From an uncultured Verrucomicrobiota bacterium (GTDB taxonomy: Bacteria > Verrucomicrobiota > Kiritimatiellia > RFP12 > UBA1067), in the NCBI GenBank assembly GCA_946628745.1, contig CAMOXA010000047.1, positions 1 to 9,967 on the forward strand: a stretch of 9,967 bases of DNA, read 5' to 3'. The notes below the pieces were generated by a model. It had not been told where the DNA came from, did not search any database, and saw nothing but the letters and a program-made list of their open reading frames with translations. Position 1 is the stretch's first letter. Each line of letters begins with the position of its first letter. Positions 1 through 6,308 of the stretch are shown piece after piece. Both the position numbers and the translations under genes were made by a program.

Positions 1-3000
1 ACGGACAACTCGCCGTGGGCCTGGTGCCGCGTCCTCGGGCAGATCGCCGACGGCGGGCGAGAGGCTGTCGATTGTGCGCGACGTCTCCGCGACTGTCCCG
101 CCGTTGGCGTCGAACGTCACGGTGAACATGCTGTAGTATACGATTTCGGAATCGAGGTTGCAGATGTCAAGCCCGTCGTCGATCGCCGGCTTGAGCGTCG
201 CCGGCAATGTCAGTTTCAAGGAAACGCCGGAACTGCAGTAGAAAGCGTCTTTTTCAACCGTCTGGACGCTCGGCGGCAGCCTCACGCTCTCAAGGGCATC
301 GCAGTATCTGAACGCATCCCTGCCGATGAACTCCACGCCATCGCCGAATTCAACTTTCGCCAGATTGTCGCTCCACCAGAACGCGTACTCGCAGATAAAC
401 TTGACCGTACCCGGTATTGTCACGGCTGTTATGTCATCGCAGAAGCAGCACGCCCTGGCCGCGACGCCGCGCACACCTGTCAAATCAAGAACGCCCTCAA
501 GCGTCTTGCTGTCGGACTCGACAACCCACCCGTCCAATATCGACACGCCAGGGATCGACTCGGTGTCAAAAAGGGACGGGTCGCAGTATTTGAATACGCT
601 CTGGCCGACTCGCACGACACTGGACGGGATTGTCGCATTCACAAGTTCCGGGCAGGAGTAGAACGCCGCATTCCCGATTTCCTTCAAGCCTTCCGGCAGC
701 ATCGCGGTTTTCAGCCTGGAGCAGCCGTAGAACGCCTGTTCGCCGACAACCGAAAGCCCGTCGCCGAAGGTGACCGTCTCGAGGTATGAGCAACCGTAAA
801 ACGCATATTTGCCGATGGTTTCGACACTGTCCGGAATCTCCACCGACGTGATACCCCACAAATTGAAGAAAGCGCCGACGCCTATCGTCTTAACACCGTC
901 AGGTATCGTCACATTGGCGTTGACGCTCTTCACAAGCGTCTCCCCGTCCTTCGTCAGCAGCAAGCCGTCTACCGCCTTGTAGTACTCGTTTTCTTCGGCG
1001 ACGGCGATCGTTTCCAGCCCGTTCAAATGTTCAAACGCGTAAACTTCGATGTCGGCGACGCTGGCGGGAATCGTCAGCACCTTGAGCTCGCCGCAGCCTT
1101 CGAACGCATACGCCGCTATCCCCGTCACTCCTTCCGGAACCGCCGCCTCGACGGTGTCCCTCAGTTTGACGGCGACGACATATCCGTCTTCAATCGTGAA
1201 ATAGGCCCCGGGCGAATAGTATTCGATCTCGAGGTCCTTCGCGCAGCCGGCGAACACCGACGCCTCGTTGATGGTCGTCTTGAGGGATATCGGCAGAGCG
1301 GCGTAACCGAGATTGGCGCAGCCCGCGAACGCGGAACTTTCAATCGCCGTCACGCTGCTCGGGATATCGATCTCCGTCAGGCGGACGCATCTCGAAAACG
1401 CTTCGGATGCAATCGTCCCCACACCCTTGGCAACCTGGAGCTTTTTGAGCTTGAAGCAATTCATGAACGCCCTGACGTCGATTTTAAGGACGCCGCCGGG
1501 AATATCAATCTTTTCAAGCGCGACGCAGTCCGCGAACGCGTACGAGCCGATCGTCTTGAGGTTTTTGCTCATACCCACCACCGTCCAGAACTGCGGACAA
1601 TTCTCGAACGCGCTGTCGCCGATATCCGTCACGCTGTCGGTCATTTCCACGCCCAGCAATTCGGGGCAGCCCTTGAACGCATAGGTACCGACACGCTCGA
1701 CGCCGTCCGGGAAATACACGGCCACAAGACTCTTGAAATTGTAGAAGGCGGAGTTGCCTATCCTCTTCACTCCGTCAGGTATCGTCACCTCGCCGTTGTT
1801 GTCGACGCCGTTGACGCCCTTGACGAGCGTCTCGCCGTCTTTCGTCAGCAGCATGCCGTCGACGGATTTGTAGTGCTCGTTTTCTTCGGCGACATCAAAC
1901 CCGCCAATGCCAATCGCCCCGTCGAACGCCAGCATGCCGATGCTTTCGACGCCGGCGTGGATGGTGACGTGCGTCAGGGCGTCGCACCCGTTGAAGGCGA
2001 AGTTGGCGATTTTCGTCACTTCGGCCGGTATGGCCACCTCCGTCGCGCCGTGCAGCTTGACTCCTGTAAGCTCGCCGGCGGTTATGAGAAATTCCGGCTT
2101 TGGGGTGAAATAGCTGAACGTCAAGTTCTCATGGCAATTCCCGAACACGCCTTCGCGCAGCTCGTCCGCGAAGGGTTCTGCAACATTAGGCAGAAGGACG
2201 TTCTCCAGCGAGGTGCAGCCCAGGAACGCATCGCTACCTGCATCAAGGTCAAACAAAGAATGGCTGCTGTAGATATTCGCGCTCGTCAGCGAGGTGCAGT
2301 CTATAAACGCCTTTTTCGCGATTTCCCTTACGCTTTCCGGTATCGTCACGCTCTGGAGAGCGGCGCAGTTTTGGAAAGCGTACTGGCCTATTCTGGTCAC
2401 GCTCAGGCCAATCGCCACGCTCTCCAGTTTTACGCAGTTTCTGAAAGCGTAATCCCCGATGCCTTTCACGCCGTCCGGTATCGTCACAGCCGTCAGATTG
2501 TAGCAGCCGCTGAATGCGCCGCCTGCTATGCCGCGTATTCCGGCGAGGTCCAGGGAGCCGGACAGGGCCGCGTAATCGGAACCGACAGCCCAACCGTCCA
2601 CCAAAACCACATTGGGAAGCGTCGTCGCGTCGTAGAGCGCGGCAGCGCACCCCGAGAAAGCGTTGTTTTCTATGCAATTCATGGTGGACGGGATGCTCAC
2701 GCTTGAAAGCGAGCTACAGTCGGAGAACGCGGACTCGCCGATGATCTTGACGCTTGAAGGTATGTTCACCTCGGTCAGCGCGCTGCAATAGCCAAAGGCA
2801 TAATACGGGATTTCCTTCAGTTTCGAACTGAGCTTCAGATTCTTGAGAGCGGTGCAGTCGAAGAACGCCATCTCGCTGATTTCCGTCACGCTGTTCGGCA
2901 TCTTCACGCTCTCCAGACTGCTGCAACACATGAATGCGGCGTAGCCGATGGTTGTCACGCCGTATGGTATATTCACGCTCTTCATGCCGGCACAGTCGCG

Positions 3001-3735
3001 GAAAGCATGCGCGCCGATTTTAACCACTCCGGCCGGAATCTCGACATCAAGAGCGCCGTTCAGGACTGCATGATTCAGCGTCCCGCTACTCGATATGTCA
3101 AATACGGGCGTTGCCGGATAGTAAGAGATTTCGAGTTCATCGTGGCAGTTCTTGAAGACGTCCGCGGCGACATACCCATCGAGCTTTTCGGGCAATTCCG
3201 CTGAAGTCAAAGAGACGCACCCCTCGAAAACATTGTCGCCGAGCGTCGTCACGTACCCGGGCAGTGTCACTTGCGTCAGGCTCTGGCAGTCCTTGAACGC
3301 ACCGTCCGCTATGCTCGTGAGACCGTCGAGCATCGAGACTTCCTCAAGAGCGGAGCAGCCGGCGAAAGCCTCCTCGCCGAGACTCGCCACGCTAATCGGC
3401 AGAAACACTGAGGTCAGCGCACTGCAACCGGCGAAAGCGCGCTGGCCGATCTCCTTCACCGTGTCGGGGATTGTCACTCCAGACAGACCTTCGCAGCCCT
3501 CGAAAAGACCGTCGCCCAGCTCCTTGACATATTCGAAGTCGAATCCTTCCGGGATCTCCAGCTGGCCTTCAGGTTTCGGGGTGACGGAGTCGATTATGAC
3601 GCCGGAACCCGTGAAGGTAAATGTCCAGGTGTAGTCGCCAACGATGGCGGTATCCGCCCGTACGCCAGTCGCCGCCGCGAACGCGGCGAATGCGATAGCG
3701 AGGGCGCGCCTCGCACAAGACTGCAGGTTTTTCAT
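1..3735 (-). CDS. Secreted BspA-like leucine-rich-repeat protein with InlB-type repeat (3' end outside window)
   Basis: The frame is open from an ATG at 3735 to the left edge: 1245 codons and no stop, so the C-terminus is missing. The start is supported by an AGGAGG nine bases upstream and by a signal peptide (residues 1-27, MKNLQ then a basic and Ala-rich core, cleavage near VRA|D). From about residue 75 to 1180 it has about 39 units of the LRR_5/BspA type, roughly 23 residues each, with the pattern AFxxCxxLxxVxIPxxVxxIG. Three spacer types recur: an NCxxxLxxxYY-type strand module near residues 196, 533 and 830 (degenerate near 1195), a DGWxVxSD module near 380 and 1068, and an AEENExYKxVDG/LLTKDGETLVK module at 616-639 and 913-936. 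Residues 1205-1235 (TVTFDANGGTV, then VGDLPE) match the start of an InlB/Listeria-Bacteroides repeat. Such proteins are cell-surface or secreted and often bind host or protein ligands; the ligand here is unknown. It is transcribed separately from the upstream sugar operon, 138 bases away. Confidence 0.95.
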   Translation of the reverse strand, partial: MKNLQSCARRALAIAFAAFAAATGVRADTAIVGDYTWTFTFTGSGVIIDSVTPKPEGQLEIPEGFDFEYVKELGDGLFEGCEGLSGVTIPDTVKEIGQRAFAGCSALTSVFLPISVASLGEEAFAGCSALEEVSMLDGLTSIADGAFKDCQSLTQVTLPGYVTTLGDNVFEGCVSLTSAELPEKLDGYVAADVFKNCHDELEISYYPATPVFDISSSGTLNHAVLNGALDVEIPAGVVKIGAHAFRDCAGMKSVNIPYGVTTIGYAAFMCCSSLESVKMPNSVTEISEMAFFDCTALKNLKLSSKLKEIPYYAFGYCSALTEVNIPSSVKIIGESAFSDCSSLSSVSIPSTMNCIENNAFSGCAAALYDATTLPNVVLVDGWAVGSDYAALSGSLDLAGIRGIAGGAFSGCYNLTAVTIPDGVKGIGDYAFRNCVKLESVAIGLSVTRIGQYAFQNCAALQSVTIPESVREIAKKAFIDCTSLTSANIYSSHSLFDLDAGSDAFLGCTSLENVLLPNVAEPFADELREGVFGNCHENLTFSYFTPKPEFLITAGELTGVKLHGATEVAIPAEVTKIANFAFNGCDALTHVTIHAGVESIGMLAFDGAIGIGGFDVAEENEHYKSVDGMLLTKDGETLVKGVNGVDNNGEVTIPDGVKRIGNSAFYNFKSLVAVYFPDGVERVGTYAFKGCPELLGVEMTDSVTDIGDSAFENCPQFWTVVGMSKNLKTIGSYAFADCVALEKIDIPGGVLKIDVRAFMNCFKLKKLQVAKGVGTIASEAFSRCVRLTEIDIPSSVTAIESSAFAGCANLGYAALPISLKTTINEASVFAGCAKDLEIEYYSPGAYFTIEDGYVVAVKLRDTVEAAVPEGVTGIAAYAFEGCGELKVLTIPASVADIEVYAFEHLNGLETIAVAEENEYYKAVDGLLLTKDGETLVKSVNANVTIPDGVKTIGVGAFFNLWGITSVEIPDSVETIGKYAFYGCSYLETVTFGDGLSVVGEQAFYGCSRLKTAMLPEGLKEIGNAAFYSCPELVNATIPSSVVRVGQSVFKYCDPSLFDTESIPGVSILDGWVVESDSKTLEGVLDLTGVRGVAARACCFCDDITAVTIPGTVKFICEYAFWWSDNLAKVEFGDGVEFIGRDAFRYCDALESVRLPPSVQTVEKDAFYCSSGVSLKLTLPATLKPAIDDGLDICNLDSEIVYYSMFTVTFDANGGTVAETSRTIDSLSPAVGDLPEDAAPGPRRVVR
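766..1260 (-). repeat. Second copy of a ~160-residue internal supermodule in the LRR protein
   Basis: Residues about 826-990 repeat the order of residues about 527-690: a YY-type strand module, one Cys-containing LRR, one Cys-less LRR, the AEENExYK/LLTKDGETLVK module, another Cys-less LRR, then standard LRRs. Compared by hand, the 24-residue core (nt 928-999 against 1819-1890) is identical at 21 of 24 residues and 62 of 72 bases. The offset between the copies is about 297 residues. Confidence 0.75.
1666..2157 (-). repeat. First copy of the ~160-residue internal supermodule in the LRR protein
   Basis: Residues about 527-690 carry the same module order as the copy at 766-1260. This copy has about six extra residues (GVNGVDNNGEV against SVNANV) after the LLTKDGETLVK segment. 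The LRR units next to this module lose the otherwise regular Cys (FDGAIGI, FYNFKSL), as in the other copy (FEHLNGL, FFNLWGI). The shared layout indicates duplication of a multi-repeat block and not only of single LRRs. Confidence 0.75.
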
Positions 3736-3744
3736 ATGCTGTAA

Positions 3745-3750
3745 CCTCCT
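3745..3750 (-). promoter_or_regulatory. Shine-Dalgarno of the LRR gene
   Basis: The minus strand reads AGGAGG here, nine bases before the ATG at 3735. It fixes the start of the long LRR reading frame and excludes the need for an upstream start. Confidence 0.85.
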
Positions 3751-3769
3751 TGGATGTATGGTCGACCAA

Positions 3770-3785
3770 ACCGCCACTTGGCGGT
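3770..3785 (-). other. Hairpin in the LRR gene leader
   Basis: A perfect 6-bp stem, ACCGCC and GGCGGT around a four-base AAGT loop, lies on the minus strand 35 bases before the LRR start. The run after it (TTTGG) is too poor in T for a convincing Rho-independent terminator. It could be a weak terminator of the sugar operon, a leader structure of the LRR messenger, or an operator. A related smaller palindrome (CCGCCAAGGCG, then TTTT) sits at 3809-3819. Confidence 0.4.
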
Positions 3786-3796
3786 CTTGCAAAAGT

Positions 3797-3805
3797 ATTT
3801 TAGCA
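3797..3805 (-). promoter_or_regulatory. Candidate extended -10 promoter for the LRR gene
   Basis: The minus strand reads TGCTAAAAT: a -10 hexamer TAAAAT at 3802-3797 with an upstream TG, as in extended -10 promoters. The matching -35 position (TATCTT at 3825-3820, 17-base spacer) is poor. A start near 3790 would give a leader of about 55 bases containing the 3770-3785 hairpin. This is a motif match only. Confidence 0.35.
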
Positions 3806-3846
3806 AAACGCCTTGGCGGAAGATATACTTACGCCAGAACTATTTT

Positions 3847-3864
3847 CGGCAAAATCGGCAAAAT
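3847..3864. repeat. Tandem 9-mer CGGCAAAAT x2
   Basis: Two perfect adjacent copies of CGGCAAAAT lie on the plus strand, 10 bases downstream of the transporter stop codon and upstream of the candidate LRR promoter. Direct repeats in this position can be activator sites, but no regulator is known here. Confidence 0.5.
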
Positions 3865-3873
3865 GGGACGCGT

Positions 3874-5223
3874 CTATCTTCTGTCGAAACGCACGATTAC
3901 CGCGGCGGAAGCGATCGTAAGCGCGGCCGGTATCACGCAGACAAGCCAGCGCACCCCTTCGCGCGCGAGCGGGGGCTGCGAGTCGAGTCCGTTCATGAAA
4001 TACGCGCCCGCGGCATTGCCGATGGACATCATCGCGAAAGCGAGAGTGAAAAAGAGCGCGAGAACGCGCAGCGGCCTGTTGCGGCGGAATTCCCTCCAGA
4101 TTTCGCCGAGGCCGACAGGCGACGGTGCGGCCTGGGCGGCGATGCGTTCTTTGGCGCGCGAGAACGAGAAGACGAGCGCGGCGGCGGCGGCGAGGGCCAG
4201 CAGTACTGCCGCCGAGAGCCATGCGCGCGGGTCGGCCGGGAGTGTCGAGGCCTCCGGCGCGGCGGCGCGGTAGCCTGTCCAGGCGAGAACCGCCCCCGGC
4301 AGGATCTTGCCGACTGCCATGCCGAGTCTGAAGAATATGCCCATTATGGAATTGACGACGGCCGAGAGCCTCCGCCCCGTCATGCGCTCGGAGTGTTCGA
4401 TCGCCTCCGGGACGAGCGCCCACATGTAGCCCGTCGCGACGACAATTCCCGAAGCCTTGACGAACTGGGCGGCGTAGAGCCACGCCGCGCGGTGCGAGGC
4501 GCTGCAGCCGAGCCGGCTCAAAACATAGAGCGCGGCCATGCCGGCGACAGCCACCGGCGCGAACGCCAGAAAGAGGCCCTTGCAGCCCAGGAGCCGCCTC
4601 AGCATCGGCAGAAGCGGCATGAAGATGAACGACGGCAGAATGGCGAGCCCCATGAAAAACGCCATGCGCCAAGGCAGCGGACGCGCCCCGGCGAGCGCCG
4701 CGACGAGAAGCGGCACGCCCGCGGACGCCACGAAGCAGCCCGCGTTCGCGAGGAATATCCTCGTCGCCGTGAGAACCGCGATCTCGTCCGTGTCGCGAGA
4801 GATGGACGCGCCGAGCGCGCCGTACGCGACGTTGAGAAGCGTGAACGACATCGAAAAGGCGATGTACGCCGCCGCCGCGAACGCGAACTTCGCCGCCGCC
4901 GGGCCCGAGGCCGCGAACGGATTCCAGAAGCACGCGACCGACAGCGCGGCGAACGGCAGCCCCGCCGCGAGAAGCCAAGTGCGGTACTTGCCGCAGCGCG
5001 GCGAACGGCTGTCGACGAACGCCCCCGCGACAGGGTTCCACACGAAGTCGGCGATCTGCGCCGCCAGAAAGAGCGACGCCGCGCTCGACGGTCCGATGCC
5101 GAGCACTTCGGTATAGAAGAACAGCAGGTACATCGAGACGGCGGGGTACACGAGGTTCTGCGCGAAATCCCCGGCGCCGAATCCGATGCGGACCGGCCAC
5201 GTGATGGAACCGCCGGCCGCCAT
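3874..5223 (-). CDS. GPH-family (MelB-like) sugar symporter of the MFS, 449 aa, with unusual segment order
   Basis: This is a membrane carrier predicted to import a glycoside, pentose or hexuronide with a cation. The ATG at 5223 shares its A with the TGA of the regulator gene (TGATG) and has no Shine-Dalgarno of its own, so translation is probably coupled. About 12 hydrophobic segments are visible. The N-terminal half matches GPH closely: GDFAQNLVYPAVSMY with D19 (MelB D19), then IADFVWNPVAG and RCGKYRTW in helix 2 and the following loop, and FTLLNVAYGALG in helix 4. Residues 270-318 (VPEAIEHSERMTGRR up to WTGY) match the TM10-TM11 region. The loop FSFSRAKER plus GLGEIWREFRRNRP and its following helix, normally the TM6-TM7 junction, occurs at about 352-410, after that region. 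N63 and N131 replace MelB D59 and D124. Family assignment is firm; substrate and coupling ion are not known. Confidence 0.88.
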   Translation of the reverse strand: MAAGGSITWPVRIGFGAGDFAQNLVYPAVSMYLLFFYTEVLGIGPSSAASLFLAAQIADFVWNPVAGAFVDSRSPRCGKYRTWLLAAGLPFAALSVACFWNPFAASGPAAAKFAFAAAAYIAFSMSFTLLNVAYGALGASISRDTDEIAVLTATRIFLANAGCFVASAGVPLLVAALAGARPLPWRMAFFMGLAILPSFIFMPLLPMLRRLLGCKGLFLAFAPVAVAGMAALYVLSRLGCSASHRAAWLYAAQFVKASGIVVATGYMWALVPEAIEHSERMTGRRLSAVVNSIMGIFFRLGMAVGKILPGAVLAWTGYRAAAPEASTLPADPRAWLSAAVLLALAAAAALVFSFSRAKERIAAQAAPSPVGLGEIWREFRRNRPLRVLALFFTLAFAMMSIGNAAGAYFMNGLDSQPPLAREGVRWLVCVIPAALTIASAAVIVRFDRR

Positions 5224-6308
5224 CAGTACGGGAATGTCGCGCCGAACACGTACTGGGGCGAAACCACCGGCGGCGGCGGCAGGCGGCCCTTCGCCAGCAT
5301 CGCGAGAACGTAGCCCGCGACCGCCTCGCCCGTCGCCATCGCGTCGCACTCGAAACGCGTCAGCGGCAGCGCGTAGACGGGCCCGAGCCCGCGGTTGGAA
5401 AGAGTGGCGACCTTGACGTCTTCGGGAACGCGCACGCCGCGCTTGAGAAATGCCGTGAGCGCTCCCTGGGCGACGAAGTCGTCCCAGAACAGAAACACGT
5501 CCGGGAACTTCTCGCGCGGCATTTCCATGAAAACGTCGTATGCCGAACGCGTTATCCCTTCGTACCGCCCGAGGACGTCCCAGCGCGGTATCGTCATCCA
5601 AGACGTTGCGATTCCCGCCGCGACGAGAGGCTTTCTTGCGTCGGGCGTCTCGTTGCCGTCGAAGCGCACCTGCACCACGCTCTTCACGCCGGCGCGCAGG
5701 CAGTGCGCGGCGAAGTCTTCGGACGCGGCATCGGACGAGAAGCGTATCCACGGGCCGCTCCCTTTCTCCGGCTCGTCGCCGTACAGAAACAGACATCTTG
5801 CGCCCGCCTCGCGCAGGAACGCCCTCACGTGGGGCTTCGAGTAGATGACGACCACGAGGTCTGTCGGCTCCGAAAGCTCCGTCTTGAGAAACGTGAATCT
5901 GCGGCGGGCGTCCAGGGAGAAGACGACCGTCGTGAAAGCGTAGCCTTCGGCCGCCAGGCGCTTGCGCATCGCGTCCGCGATCTGCGTGACGTGGTAGCTG
6001 CTCGCGTCCACATCGGGTATCGCGAAGACGACTCTGCCGCAGTTCATGCGGATGTCTCTCGGCAGGACCACCGCGCCGACGCGCGGCCGCGTGCGGATGA
6101 ACTTCTCCTTGACGAGCCGCTCCATGACTCCGCGCGCCTGGCGAAACGTCAGCCCCGCCGCGGCGCTAAGCTCCTTCATCGTCGGCAGCGGATCGCCCGC
6201 TCTGAGGCGCCCGGACGAAATCTCGGCTTTGATGAACGCGCAAAGCTCGTCTTCGCGCGCGACCGCCCCTTCGGCGGCATACTTGAAGCGTTCCAGAAAT
6301 CCGTTCAT
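5223..6308 (-). CDS. GntR-type winged-helix regulator with LacI/GalR-like sugar-sensing domain (AraR-like layout), 361 aa
   Basis: This is a cytoplasmic transcription factor, probably a repressor that releases DNA when it binds a sugar or uronic acid. Residues about 18-83 form a GntR winged helix (ELCAFIKAEISSGRLRAGD, LPTMKELSAAAGLTFRQARG, then VMERLVKEKFIRTRPRVGAVV). Residues about 90-361 resemble the periplasmic-binding-protein fold of LacI/GalR regulators (RVVFAIPDVDASSYHVTQIA, then FPDVFLFWDDFVAQGAL, RGVRVPEDVKVATLSNRG and LPLTRFECD). The same two-domain layout occurs in Bacillus AraR. The ATG at 6308 is preceded by AAAGGAGG and overlaps the DUF4838 stop (ATGA); the far longer open frame upstream lies inside the DUF4838 gene and is not used. 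Being within the operon suggests it controls its own operon. The effector is unknown, probably the cargo of the adjacent transporter. Confidence 0.9.
   Translation of the reverse strand: MNGFLERFKYAAEGAVAREDELCAFIKAEISSGRLRAGDPLPTMKELSAAAGLTFRQARGVMERLVKEKFIRTRPRVGAVVLPRDIRMNCGRVVFAIPDVDASSYHVTQIADAMRKRLAAEGYAFTTVVFSLDARRRFTFLKTELSEPTDLVVVIYSKPHVRAFLREAGARCLFLYGDEPEKGSGPWIRFSSDAASEDFAAHCLRAGVKSVVQVRFDGNETPDARKPLVAAGIATSWMTIPRWDVLGRYEGITRSAYDVFMEMPREKFPDVFLFWDDFVAQGALTAFLKRGVRVPEDVKVATLSNRGLGPVYALPLTRFECDAMATGEAVAGYVLAMLAKGRLPPPPVVSPQYVFGATFPY

Noticed and set aside
1027..2706. A 559-codon plus-strand open frame opposite the LRR gene
   Set aside because: It is antisense to a clear LRR frame, its low-complexity composition mirrors the repeats on the other strand, and it has no family motif or ribosome site.
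1..3500. CRISPR-like or satellite periodicity
   Set aside because: The roughly 69-base periodicity is the DNA of 23-residue LRR units with diverged sequence, not identical repeats with unique spacers.
3800..5200. A 466-codon minus-strand frame overlapping the transporter
   Set aside because: It is an Arg-rich alternate frame of the GPH gene and runs past that gene's end into the intergenic region.
3754..5313. A 519-codon plus-strand open frame opposite the transporter
   Set aside because: It is extremely Arg/Glu-rich, as expected from the reverse frame of GC-rich membrane-protein codons, and has no recognisable domain.
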